A program made the translations under genes and the position numbers. A stretch of 64,000 bases of DNA. It comes from Chloracidobacterium sp. (GTDB taxonomy: Bacteria; Acidobacteriota; Blastocatellia; Pyrinomonadales; Pyrinomonadaceae). Numbering within the stretch: the first letter of the stretch is position 1; the number at the start of each line of letters is the position of its first letter. The stretch lies in contig JADKKB010000008.1 in the NCBI GenBank assembly GCA_016720705.1, positions 1 to 64,000 of the forward strand, read 5' to 3'. Shown piece after piece: positions 35,832 to 45,846 of the stretch. Below the pieces are notes generated by a model, which saw only the letters and a program-made list of their open reading frames with translations, had not been told where the DNA came from and did not search any database.

Positions 35832-38800
35832 ATGCTCAATGGAATTATCAAATGGTCTCTCAAGAACCGGTTGATCGTCGTCGCGATCGCTGCCCTGTTG
35901 CTTGTCTGGGGCAGCTACGTTGCGTTCAATTTACCGGTCGATGTCTTTCCCGATCTTAATAAACCGACGATCACGGTATTGACCGAAGCTAATGGCTTAG
36001 CACCCGAAGAAGTCGAGACACAGGTATCATATCCGATCGAGACGGTGATGAACGGTGTGCCGGGCGTTTCACGGGTTCGCTCAGTGAGCGGCATCGGATT
36101 GTCAATTGTTTACGTAGAATTCGAATGGGGAACGGATATTTATCGAAACCGGCAGTTGGTTTCGGAAAAGATAACAGAAGCCCGCGAACAGTTGCCGCGA
36201 GGAGTCTCGCCGTTTCTAGCTCCCATCTCCTCGATAATGGGCGAGATCATGCTGGTCGCTGTGTCTAGCAAGGACGGAACGACTGATCCGTTAGCGTTGA
36301 GGACCTTGGCAGACTGGACAATTCGACCCAGGCTGTTGACGATTACCGGTGTTTCTCAGGTCATCCCCATCGGCGGCGGCGTGAAACAGTATCAGGCTCT
36401 TGTATCACCCGAAAAGCTTAGACAATTTGGTGTCACAATCGAAGACGTTTCAGTCGCGTTAGAAAAATCGAACATTAATTCCACCGGCGGCTTCGTCGAT
36501 GCCCAATCGCAAGAATACCTTGTTCGGAACCTTGGCAGGTTTTATTCGATCGACGAACTGAAGCAAACGGTTGTTGCGTATCGTAACAACACGCCTATTC
36601 GTTTAGGTGATGTAGCCGAAGTACAGTTTGGCGCGAAAATTAAGCGGGGCGAGGCCGGAACGAACGGAAAGCCCGCCGTTATAGTTTCAGTTCAAAAACA
36701 GCCCGGTGCCAGTACTCAAGATCTGACAGAAAAGGTTGACGAGGCGGTGCGGGAACTGCAAAAAACGCTTCCACCCGATGTTGAGATCAACCCTAATCTC
36801 TTTCGACAAGCGAACTTCATCAACGCGTCGATTGGCAACGTCACCGAAGCATTGCGTGACGGTGCGATTCTGGTCGCGATTGTATTGTTCCTGTTTTTGC
36901 TTAATTTCCGAACCACGTTTATTACACTCACGGCGATTCCACTTTCGTTCATCGTTACATTTCTTATCCTCTATGCGTTTGGGATCTCGGTAAATACAAT
37001 GACCCTCGGCGGTTTGGCGGTTGCGATCGGCGAGTTGGTTGACGATGCGATCGTCGACATTGAGAATATCTTCCGTCGACTCGGCGAAAACCGGAACCTT
37101 GAAAATCCTCGTCCATCTCTCGAGGTGATCTATCACGCATCGCTTGAGGTGCGCTCGTCCATCATTTATGCCACGGTGATCGTCGCCCTCGTGTTTATTC
37201 CGCTGTTCGCCTTATCGGGTGTCGAAGGCAGATTGCTCGCTCCCTTGGGCCTCGCGTACATTACTGCACTCGTGGCATCTCTGTTCGTAAGTTTAACCTT
37301 AACGCCCGTCTTGGCGTCGTATCTGTTGCCCCAAACATTTAGGCGAAAGGACGACAAAGAGTGGTCGATGGTCCGGTTGAGATCGAACAGGAAGCAGACG
37401 ACAAGCCTTCCATTTTTTCGAAAATGTGGCGGCGTTTTCGCTCTCCATCGGCGGACGAACATCAGGACAGCTTCCTAGTTCGCTGGTTGAAAAAATACGA
37501 CAGTCGGCTTCTTCACTGGACGCTTCGTCATCCATATAAAGTTATCGTCGGGGCAGCCGTTGTATTCATTCTGACGATGGCTACTTTGCCATTTGTTGGC
37601 ACATCGTTTTTGCCGGACTTCAATGAAGGAACGCTCACCGTCAATGTCCAGGCCCAGCCCGGGACGTCTCTGGCGGAATCTAACCGCATCGGCCAAATTT
37701 CCGAGAAATTACTGTTAGAGGTTCCTGAGGTTATTTCTACGGGGCGCCGGACGGGAAGGGCTGAACTCGACGAACACGCCGAAGGCGTTCACTATACCGA
37801 GATCGACGTTGATCTGAAGAAATCCGACCGGTCACGGGAGGAGATCCTTTCGGCGATCCGAGATAAACTCGCGGTCGTTCCCGGAGTTACCTCTAACGTA
37901 GGACAGCCGATCTCTCATCGGTTGGATCATTTGCAGTCTGGTGTTAGGGCACAGATCGCGGTCAAGTTGTTCGGCGACGATTTGGCTACACTGCGTTCAA
38001 AGGCTGAGGAGATTCGGAATACGATTCAAACCGTCGAGGGGGCAACGGACGTGTCGGTTGAGCGACAGGTTCTGATCCCGCAGGTGCGTTTTAATGTCGA
38101 CCGGGTCAAAGCCGCCCAATACGGTCTTCAGCCGGGCGAAGTTACGCGAACGCTGGAGACGGCATTGAACGGGCGAACCGTCTCGCAGGCCATTGATGGA
38201 GCCCGGCGTTACGACGTGGTGGTTCGTTTTGATGAGGCGTCCCGCAACAGTCTGGATGCATTGCAAAATGTCACCATCGACACGCCGCAAGGAACTCAGA
38301 TTCCCATTTCTGCCGTAGCTGTTGTTGAGAATTTTCCCGGACCCAACCAGATCCTTCGAGAAGACACGAAACGCCGAATTGTCATTGGGGCAAACGTTGC
38401 CGGACGTGATCTTGGCTCCGTCGTCAATGACATTCAAAGCCGTGTCGCGACACAGGTTCAACTGCCAACCGGGTATTTTCTTGAGTATGGCGGCCAGTTT
38501 CAGGCATCGCAGGAGGCAACAAGAACTCTCTCATTACTCTCAATTTTTTCTCTGTTAGCAATCTTCTTTCTGCTGATAAAAGCCTTTGGTGACTGGCGGG
38601 TAGCCCTTCAGGTGATGATAAACATCCCCCTAGCGTTGATCGGAGCCGTCTGGGCCTTGCACCTCTCGGGCGGCGTGTTTTCGATCGCGACAATGGTCGG
38701 CTTTATTTCTCTCGTCGGGATCACGTCACGAAACGGGATCATGATGATCTCGCATTATCTTCACCTGATGAAAGAAGAAGGCGAAGATTTTACCGAACAC

Positions 38801-39139
38801 ATGATCGTACGCGGCTCGTTAGAAAGGCTCGTTCCCGTCCTGATGACTGCCCTGACCGCGGGACTGTCGCTAATACCCTTCATCCTTGCGGCGGACGCTC
38901 CGGGCAAAGAGATATTGCACCCACTCGCGGTGGTGGTGCTGGGCGGAATTTTAACTTCGACCCTACTTGATCAGATCGTAACCCCGGCTGTCTTTTACAA
39001 GTTCGGACGGCCGAGTGCGGATCGAGTTATCGCGGAACGCGAGCACGGGATGTTCGGGGCCGGTGAGTGGGAAGGAGATCGGGCTGATACGACAACGGAC
39101 TTCCCGGCTAGGAATCCGGTTCCTGCTACGGAAAGTTAA
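35832..39139 (+). CDS. HME-RND transporter, CusA/CzcA family (first pump, one frameshift)
   Basis: The two overlapping frames (35832-37478 and 37361-39139) join near 37350 into one inner-membrane pump of about 1,100 residues. The first half has the N-terminal span LIVVAIAALLLVWGSYVAFN, LPVDVFPDLNKPTITV, and the TM4-TM6 block with LGGLAVAIGELVDDAIVDIENI, including the Asp-Glu proton-relay motif. The second half has LPDFNEGTLTVNV, GRRTGRAELDEHAEGVHYTE and the final membrane block GFISLVGITSRNGIMMI. It is a proton-driven periplasmic metal exporter; the metal is not fixed by sequence here. It ends the first pump operon. Confidence 0.9.
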
Positions 39140-39189
39140 AGGATTCCAAGAGTTGTTTGAGATATTTAACTATATAGAGGAGAAAAACT

Positions 39190-39708
39190 ATGAAGACAAC
39201 AAATTTGCGCGGGGCTTTGATCGTTGCGCTGGTGCTTGGAGCCTGCGTGCTGGTCTTAAATTTGACCTTCCCCGTCAATGCACAGACCGACGAAGTTAAA
39301 GCTGTCACGGACGTCATGATGAGCGAAGCGGCGGCGGTCGAAAAGGGCGATCTAGCGGCCCTCGATAAAATTTGGGCCAACACCGAAGATGTCACCGTCT
39401 TCGAAAGCGGACACGCCAATTACGGTTGGAATGATTACCGCAACACCCATCTCGCTCCCGAACTAAAGGAATTCAAAAACACGAAATACTCGTTTTCGGA
39501 TATGAAGGTTAAAGTCGATGGCAAGACGGCGTGGGCAACTTTTAAATATTCTCTTGCCGCCGAAATGGGTACTCGCAAGGTAGAAAGCGGCGGTTTGGGC
39601 ACAGCGGTTCTAGAAAAGCGCGATGGCAAATGGCGAATCGTCCATTGGCATTCAAGCGCTCCTCGCAGGGCTCCGGCAGCCCAGCCCTCGCCGTCTCCAA
39701 AGGGTTAA
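39190..39708 (+). CDS. Secreted SnoaL/NTF2-like protein
   Basis: A 172-residue protein with a GGAG ribosome site and a signal peptide (ending FPVNAQT). The mature part is a single NTF2-like fold: VTDVMMSEAAAVEKGDLAAL, FESGHANYGWNDYRN, and KRDGKWRIVHWHSSAPRR. A Pro/Ser-rich tail ends it. These proteins can be enzymes or binding proteins; no substrate can be named. It is 50 bases after the RND gene. Confidence 0.8.
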   Translation: MKTTNLRGALIVALVLGACVLVLNLTFPVNAQTDEVKAVTDVMMSEAAAVEKGDLAALDKIWANTEDVTVFESGHANYGWNDYRNTHLAPELKEFKNTKYSFSDMKVKVDGKTAWATFKYSLAAEMGTRKVESGGLGTAVLEKRDGKWRIVHWHSSAPRRAPAAQPSPSPKG

Positions 39709-39753
39709 TCCGGTTTCTAGACACGAACTCGGCGGCAATACGGCTCAATTTTT

Positions 39754-39984
39754 GTGAAATTCTTTATGAAGACAGGGGGAATAGTAATAAGCGTTATAGG
39801 GATCGCCCTCTTTGCGTGGCATCTGATTAGAGTGAGTTCTAATCCGGACTATATAGGTTATGCCTCACACCAGGTCATGTCGGTTAACGGCGTGATCGTT
39901 CTCATTTTTGGTGTCACCCTTTACTTTATGGGCCGATGGCGAAAAAAACGAAAGGGCAGGCCACCTGCGCCTCAAGATAAGTAG
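39754..39984 (+). CDS. Small two-span membrane protein
   Basis: A 76-residue protein with two hydrophobic helices (about 7-25 and 42-61) and a basic C-terminal tail (RWRKKRKGRPP). No family recognised; it resembles many small inner-membrane proteins near transport genes. Confidence 0.5.
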   Translation: MKFFMKTGGIVISVIGIALFAWHLIRVSSNPDYIGYASHQVMSVNGVIVLIFGVTLYFMGRWRKKRKGRPPAPQDK

Positions 39985-40339
39985 AGGGCACCGGGGCGGT
40001 TCCAATTTTGGAAGTAGAACTTCAAGGAGTGAGTTGTATGGATCTATGGAAAGGCGTGTTGTGATAGACACGCTAATCGGCCGCAGGAAAGGGAAGATCT
40101 TTTTGAGGCGATTACTTAATGATAGTTCTCAAGGCGAGCAACCTATTATTTTTGCTCGACCCTGTATAAGGACAAGTTTGAAGGGAGTCCAGAAGTTTAT
40201 ACGGGTCAATGAGCAGAGGCGTCGGGCAGTGCCAATTTGCCCGATGCCGTCTTCAGCAGGGGATTTGGACGTAGTGAAACGCTATTCCATCAGGGTGAAT
40301 AACTTTTTGTAAAAAGGAGGTAAAAAACACATTAAAGAC
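39985..40339. other. Gap without a recognisable gene
   Basis: I see no credible gene. A frame is open on the plus strand to 40312 but is Arg-rich, lacks a good start, and looks unlike a folded protein. GGAGG at about 40316-40320 lies 19 bases before the next start, rather far. Given the indel rate, a decayed or error-broken small gene cannot be excluded. Confidence 0.4.
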
Positions 40340-40801
40340 ATGAAGAAAGCAAAAAGCATGTACGTGAACCTCGCCATCATGGCGATTCTGTCGTTTATTT
40401 CGATGTTCGTATTTATGTACATGATGGTCGATTCGTTCGGAAACGTCTATCCAAACTTAAATCAGTTTTACATGGCCGGACTTATGACCGCCCCGATGAT
40501 CGTGATCGAGATCTTTGTGATGTGGTCGATGTATAACAACAAAAAGGCCAATCTGATCATCGCGGGTGTCAGCATTATTTTGCTTGTCCTGTTTTCGTTG
40601 TTTATCAGAAAGCAGACCGCCATCTCCGATAGAGAATTCTTGAAATCTATGATCCCGCACCACGGAGGAGCCGTTCTGATGTGTGATAACCCGAATCTCC
40701 AGGACACGGAGATCAAGGAATTGTGTAAAGGTATAACCTCGTCTCAACAGTCGGAGATCGAGTGGATGAAGAAAAAACTTGACGAAATAGATCGAAAATA
40801 G
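40340..40801 (+). CDS. Membrane-anchored DUF305 protein
   Basis: A 153-residue protein with three hydrophobic helices in the first 90 residues (starting VNLAIMAILSFISMFVFMYM) and a C-terminal half-DUF305 domain (EFLKSMIPHHGGAVLMCDNP, with the HH pair and a Cys). It is followed by a MerR regulator after 20 bases. A role in periplasmic copper sensing or buffering is inferred from family context. Confidence 0.75.
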   Translation: MKKAKSMYVNLAIMAILSFISMFVFMYMMVDSFGNVYPNLNQFYMAGLMTAPMIVIEIFVMWSMYNNKKANLIIAGVSIILLVLFSLFIRKQTAISDREFLKSMIPHHGGAVLMCDNPNLQDTEIKELCKGITSSQQSEIEWMKKKLDEIDRK

Positions 40802-40821
40802 ATGAGGAGTAACCCAATCCA

Positions 40822-41238
40822 ATGATGACCGCTACGGTATTGGCTAAACAATCCGACGTGTCTCTCTACACGATCAGGCACTATACCCGCATCGGTTTGC
40901 TGAGGCCGGCCCGAAATACACAAAATAACTATAAGGTTTATCAGCCTTCGGACGCCGTGCGGGTGCGTTTTATCAAGGCAGCCGGCAATCTGGGATTTTC
41001 GCTCGCCGAGATCGCGGATATTTTGAAGGAGGCGAAAGAAGGGAATACGCCGTGTCCGATGGTTCGGGAAATTATCGTCCGCCGTATTGCGGAGAATAAA
41101 CGAAAGATCAATGAGATGCGGAAGCTCCAGCGGAAAATGGAGGGAGCCCTTAAGGATTGGTCGCAAATGAAGAATTCAATGCCGACGGGTGATTCAGTTT
41201 GCCACTTGATCGAGTCGGTAAGCGAGACAGAAAAATAG
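40822..41238 (+). CDS. MerR-family regulator of the copper ATPase operon
   Basis: 138 residues. The N-terminus (VLAKQSDVSLYTIRHYTRIGLL) is the MerR winged helix; a dimerisation helix and a C-terminal region with Cys near residue 78 (TPCPMV) and Cys near 127 (SVCHLI) follow. It lacks the exact CueR C-x7-C loop, so the inducing metal is open. A MerR-type operator lies just after the gene, pointing forward to the YHS/CopA genes. Confidence 0.8.
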   Translation: MMTATVLAKQSDVSLYTIRHYTRIGLLRPARNTQNNYKVYQPSDAVRVRFIKAAGNLGFSLAEIADILKEAKEGNTPCPMVREIIVRRIAENKRKINEMRKLQRKMEGALKDWSQMKNSMPTGDSVCHLIESVSETEK

Positions 41239-41241
41239 CGC

Positions 41242-41273
41242 TTGACCTGACCCCTGCTAACAGGTTGTAGAAT
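41242..41273 (+). promoter_or_regulatory. CueR-like MerR operator/promoter before the CopA genes
   Basis: TTGACC (41242-41247) and TAGAAT (41268-41273) are separated by 20 bp. The spacer contains the dyad CCTG-CTAA-CAGG framed by ACC and GGT, which resembles copper-responsive CueR/HmrR promoters. It lies 40 bases before the ATG of the YHS protein. Confidence 0.7.
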
Positions 41274-41312
41274 AGTTTTTGTCGTTACTTTTAACGACTG
41301 GAAGATAGAAAT

Positions 41313-41510
41313 ATGATTGAGAAAACAACAACTACAACAACAACCGACACTTTTACCGACCCGATATGCGGAATGCAGGTCATGGCCGCAACGGCTGCCG
41401 GCAGCCTAAACCAGGACGGAGATACATATTATTTCTGCTCGACCGCCTGTCTACAAAAATTTATCGAGCCTACGGACGAGAAACCGGCGAGCTGCTGCAG
41501 CGGCAAATAA
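41313..41510 (+). CDS. Small YHS-domain protein
   Basis: 65 residues: a Thr-rich start (encoded by an ACA/ACN run), then DPICGMQV and YYFCSTACLQKF, the two cysteine motifs of YHS domains, and a C-terminal CC pair. YHS domains bind metal, often as part of copper ATPases. It is the first gene behind the MerR operator and a possible metal chaperone for the downstream pump. Confidence 0.75.
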   Translation: MIEKTTTTTTTDTFTDPICGMQVMAATAAGSLNQDGDTYYFCSTACLQKFIEPTDEKPASCCSGK

Positions 41511-41548
41511 ACAGGTTGATAACGGTATTTATCCCGCGAGGAGGGGCC

Positions 41549-44078
41549 ATGACAAGAATTGTAAAAAAGATCGCAGCAGAAGACGAATTTATCGATCCGA
41601 TATGCGGAATGACGGTCGATCCGGCGACGGCGGCGGGGAGTTTTATGCATGAGGGGAAGATCTACTATTTTTGCTCTAAAGACTGTTTGCAGAAATTTAT
41701 CGCCAAGACGCAAGACGTCAGCGCGAGTGGTTTTGAAGAGATCGGTCGCGAAAGAATAGAAACTGTCTCGCACGGAGAGATGAATGCTACGCCTGAAGGG
41801 GAATTTGTTGATCCGGTGTGCGGAATGACAGTCGCGCCGGAAACGCCTGCGGGAAAATATGTTTTCGAGGGCGAAACTTATTATTTTTGCTCGGCGGGCT
41901 GTTTGAACAAGTTCAAACAAAATCCGGCAAGCTTTCTTCAGGAGAAAGAGGAAGAAAAACTTGAGGCCGAAAGCAAGGGGGTCGAATACACCTGCCCGAT
42001 GCATCCGGAAGTTGTGCAGATAGGTCCGGGAAGCTGTCCGAAATGCGGAATGGCACTTGAGCCTAAGGTGATGACGCTCGATGATGCTCCTGACCCGGAA
42101 TATCTCGATATGAAACGGCGGTTCTTGATCTCCTCCGCATTGACCCTTCCGGTTTTTGCTCTGGCGATGTCGGAAATGCTGCCGAGTTTCCACGACATAC
42201 ATTCACCCAAGATTTCATTTGGACACAGCTCGTTCTTGCGACGCCGGTCGTACTCTGGGGCGGATTTCCTTTCTTTCAGCGTGGATGGGCTTCCGTTAAG
42301 AATGCCAGCCCGAATATGTTCACGCTGATCGCCATCGGCACCGGAGCAGCTTATCTTTTCAGTCTTTTTGCTCTGTTCCTGCCCGATCTGTTCCCGGCAT
42401 CGATGCGAAATGAGCACACTGGGTTGATCTCCGCTTACTTTGAAGCGGCAGCCGTTATTACGACACTTGTTCTCCTCGGGCAGGTTCTCGAACTTCGAGC
42501 CAGAAGCCAAACCTCAAGCGCCATCAAAGCCCTGCTCGGCCTCGCGCCGGAAACTGCGATCGTTGTATTCGACGACGGCACGGAGACCGAGATCGCGCTA
42601 AAAGATGTACAGATCGACGCGAGTTTGAGGGTTAAGGCGAACGAAAAATTCCAACGGATGGCTCAATCTTGGAAGGCGATACTTCGGTTGATGAGTCGAT
42701 GGTGACGGGCGAATCGATCCCGGTCGAAAAGACGGTCGGCGATAAGGTTATCGGCGGAACGATCAATGGCCGACGCGGCTTTGTAATGAAAGCGGAAAAG
42801 GTCGGCAGCGACACGCTGCTCGCGCAGATCGTCCGTATGGTCGGCGAGGCTCAGCGTTCGCGCGCTCCTATCCAGCGTCTCGTGGATGTCGTATCGGCCT
42901 ATTTTGTCCCGGCGGTTATTCTCGTAGCGATCGTCGCGTTTGCCGTTTGGCTGATCTTCGGTAGTTTCGCTTACGCGATGGTCGCGGCGGTTTCAGTTCT
43001 GATTATTGCCTGCCCATGTGCGTTGGGACTGGCCACGCCGATGTCGATCATGGTCGGCACGGGACACGGTGCGCGGCACGGTGTATTGGTCAAGAAGGCC
43101 GAGGCACTAGAGATCCTGGAAAAGGTGAATTCCATCGTCGTTGATAAAACCGGAACCTTGACCGAGGGCAAACCTCGGCTTCAGAAGGTTATCTCGTTAT
43201 ATGGATCGGATGAAATCGAGATCTTGCGCCTTGCAGCTAGTCTTGAGAGATCGAGCGAGCATCCGCTGGCGGAAGCGATTATCAAAGGAGCCGAAGAGAA
43301 AAATATTGAATTGGCAAAGGTTGAGGGTTTTGAATCCATTACAGGGAAAGGAATCACTGGATCGATCGACGGGAAAAAGGTGTTACTGGGTAATGCGAAG
43401 TTGATGACGGAAAACAACATTGATTTCCCGGCTGATGGAAAAGCCGACGAGCTTCGTGCGGAAGGGCAAACGGTAATGTTCGTCGCCGTTGACGGGAAAC
43501 CCGCCGGGCTTGTCGGGGTCGCCGACACTATTAAAGAGTCTGCTAAAGAAGCAATCGACGAACTGCATCGACACAAGATCGAAGTCGTCATGATGACGGG
43601 CGATAATGCAATTACGGCCGACGCAGTTGCCAAACGGCTCGGCATCGACAAGGTTTTCGCTGATGTTTTGCCCGAACAAAAAGCGGAAAAGATCAAGGAG
43701 CTGCAGACGCTGGGCAAGATCGTCGCAATGGCCGGCGACGGCGTAAATGATGCACCGGCCCTAGCTCAGGCGCAGGTCGGGATCGCAATGGGGACGGGAA
43801 CAGACGTGGCTATGGAATCCGCTGATATAACGCTTCTAAAAGGCGACCTTCGCGGAATCCTGAGGGCGAAAAAACTGAGCGAGGCGACTATGAAGAACAT
43901 CCGTCAGAACTTGTTCTTTGCATTCATTTACAACCTCGTCGGCGTGCCCATCGCGGCCGGCGTTCTATTTCCAATTTTCGGCCTCCTTCTGAGCCCAATG
44001 ATCGCGAGCGCCGCGATGACTTTCAGCTCTGTCTCGGTCATCGTCAATGCGCTGCGTTTGCGGAACTTGAAATTGTAA
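41549..44078 (+). CDS. copA: Cu(I)-type P1B ATPase with two YHS domains and a metal-binding zinc-ribbon (two frameshifts)
   Basis: ATG 41549 follows GAGGAGG. Domains in order: two YHS domains (DPICGMTV, DPVCGMTV, each with YYFCS), a heavy-metal-binding domain (YTCPMHPEVVQIGPGSCPKC), then the P-type ATPase core. Frameshifts near 42205 and 42650 split the core, but it continues with SVDESMVTGESIPVEK, IIACPCALGLATP (CPC), DKTGTLTEGKP, GDGVNDAPAL and a final membrane part with MIASAAMTFSS. The CPC, YN and MxxSS signatures are those of P1B-1 copper(I)/silver pumps. It exports cytosolic Cu(I) to the periplasm, feeding the RND pumps. Total about 840 residues. Confidence 0.85.
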
Positions 44079-44082
44079 GCAA

Positions 44083-44739
44083 GTGAAGAATGAAAGATAC
44101 ATTCCTGCGTTGAGTTACGAATGGCTAACGCCTTTTTATGATCCGGTGGTGCGCCTGACGACGCGGGAGAAAGTTTTCAAGAATGCTCTTGTTTCAGAAG
44201 CTCAAATCAAAATCGGCCATCGTGTTTTGGATCTGGCCTGCGGTACGGGAACGCTCACAATACTGATTAAAAACGCGCAGACGCAAACCACTGTCATCGG
44301 TATTGACGGTGATTCTACAGTTCTTGATATAGCCAGGGCAAAGGCAAAAGACTCGGGCGTTGAGATTGAATTCGATGAAGGAATGTCGTTTGAATTGCCC
44401 TATGAAGATGCATCTTTTGACCGCGTCGTTTCGAGCTTGTTCTTTCATCATTTGACGCGGGAGGATAAGTTGAGAACATTGAGCGAGGTAAGGCGAGTTC
44501 TCAAACCGAATGGCGAGATACATATTGCCGACTGGGGACTGCCATCCAATTCATTTATGAAATTTCCTTCATATTTCATCAAACTGCTCGACGGTTCGGA
44601 AACAACGGACGACAGTTTTAATGGCCTATTGCCGAGTTTGATGACGGATACGGGTATTGAAGCGGTGGAAGAAACGAAAAATTTTGATAGTTTATTTGGG
44701 ACAATCCGGCTCCATAAAGGGACGAAGACGAAACGTTAG
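44083..44739 (+). CDS. Class I SAM-dependent methyltransferase
   Basis: 218 residues from GTG 44083, 4 bases after CopA. Motif I is VLDLACGTGTLTI and later motifs are VIGIDGD and FDRVVSSLFFHHL, then EVRRVLKPNGEIHIADWG. This is UbiE-like. Similar methyltransferases accompany metal and arsenic genes, but no Cys triad of ArsM is visible. Substrate unknown. Confidence 0.8.
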   Translation: MKNERYIPALSYEWLTPFYDPVVRLTTREKVFKNALVSEAQIKIGHRVLDLACGTGTLTILIKNAQTQTTVIGIDGDSTVLDIARAKAKDSGVEIEFDEGMSFELPYEDASFDRVVSSLFFHHLTREDKLRTLSEVRRVLKPNGEIHIADWGLPSNSFMKFPSYFIKLLDGSETTDDSFNGLLPSLMTDTGIEAVEETKNFDSLFGTIRLHKGTKTKR

Positions 44740-44745
44740 GAGGAT

Positions 44746-45558
44746 ATGATGACGAAGAGAAATTTAACAGGCGGCGTTTTACTTTGCTCGCTATTAACTG
44801 TGGCCGCTTTCGCACACGACCTGTTTCTTAAGTCAGACAGCTATTTCCTGAAGCCTAACTCGAAGTTTACTGTCAAAGTCATGAATGGAACGTTTCTGAC
44901 GAGCGAGGGAGCGGTTGCATTCGCCCGGCTAAATGACGTGAGCGTCGTTTCGGGTGGGAATCGTGTGCATCCGAAGGAAGCCGATCTTACTAAAGACGAA
45001 ACGACTGCCTTTCTAAATCTGAAGACCGGAGCGGCGGGAACCTACGTTGTCGGGCTTTCGACCAAATCACGCGAGATCGCGTTGAAAGCGGCGGATTTCA
45101 ATGAGTATCTCAAAGAAGACGGCCTCCCTGACACGCTCGAGGAGAGACGGAAGACCGGCGAACTGAAAAAAGACGCGGTGGAGCGTTACAGCAAGCATGT
45201 GAAAGCGATCCTACAGGTTGGAAAGAAGCAGACCGACGATTACAAAATGATTCTCGGCTATCCGGTAGAACTCGTACCGCAGCAGAATCCGTATAAGCTA
45301 AAACGGGGCGACACGATCGAACTCCTTTGTCTCAAGGATGGTAGGCCGCTCGTTGGCCAAGTGGTCCTTGCCGGACGGGACGCTAGGGGAAAGATAGTTT
45401 CGTCGCCAGAACTTCGCAGCGACGAGAAAGGCCTTGTCATGCTGCGGCTTGACGGTTCAGGCAAATGGTATGTCAAGTTCATCAATATGGCAAAACTCGG
45501 CGACCTGAATTTGAATTACGAGTCGAAATGGACGACGCTGACGTTCGAGATCAAATGA
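44746..45558 (+). CDS. Secreted DUF4198-type protein
   Basis: 270 residues with AGGAGG ribosome site and a signal peptide ending AFAHD. The mature protein starts HDLFLKSDSYFL and has the two-domain beta pattern of DUF4198 (periplasmic, linked to nickel/cobalt and other metal transport): GLSTKSREIAL, YPVELVPQQNPYKLKRGD and GKWYVKFINMAKL. It probably aids metal handling. Confidence 0.75.
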   Translation: MMTKRNLTGGVLLCSLLTVAAFAHDLFLKSDSYFLKPNSKFTVKVMNGTFLTSEGAVAFARLNDVSVVSGGNRVHPKEADLTKDETTAFLNLKTGAAGTYVVGLSTKSREIALKAADFNEYLKEDGLPDTLEERRKTGELKKDAVERYSKHVKAILQVGKKQTDDYKMILGYPVELVPQQNPYKLKRGDTIELLCLKDGRPLVGQVVLAGRDARGKIVSSPELRSDEKGLVMLRLDGSGKWYVKFINMAKLGDLNLNYESKWTTLTFEIK

Positions 45559-45581
45559 GTTCACCGGATTAATGATACCTT

Positions 45582-45716
45582 ATGGATCTTCAATATCTGT
45601 TAGTGATCGCAATCATTCTCGCGGCTGTTATCTTTGCGGTGAGAACACTGGTGCAAAGACGCAGTGCCTTTTCGTCAAAATCGGGCTGCGGCGATGATTG
45701 CGGCTGCGGTAAGTGA
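45582..45716 (+). CDS. Small Cys-tailed membrane protein, FeoB-associated type
   Basis: 44 residues: one N-terminal transmembrane helix (LLVIAIILAAVIFAV) and a tail ending GCGDDCGCGK. This pattern is that of the FeoB-associated Cys-rich membrane proteins. Here no FeoB is nearby; it sits behind the DUF4198 gene. Short but with a clean start and stop. Confidence 0.6.
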   Translation: MDLQYLLVIAIILAAVIFAVRTLVQRRSAFSSKSGCGDDCGCGK

Positions 45717-45846
45717 TGCGGAATGTCGTCGCTAAGCTCCACGCGTTCCCTCGAAATCCACTTACACACCAAGCATCGCACGGAAACTAAAATTCACAAG
45801 GTGTTCGGAGCGGAACTGATTTGGAGTTTGGTAAAATGAGGTCGTC

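Noticed and set aside
40046..40312. Arg-rich frame in the 39985-40339 gap as a gene
   Set aside because: No ribosome site, no family pattern, unbalanced composition.
41429..42202. 257-residue minus-strand frame opposite CopA
   Set aside because: Antisense shadow of YHS and metal-binding domains; Arg/His-rich with no family.
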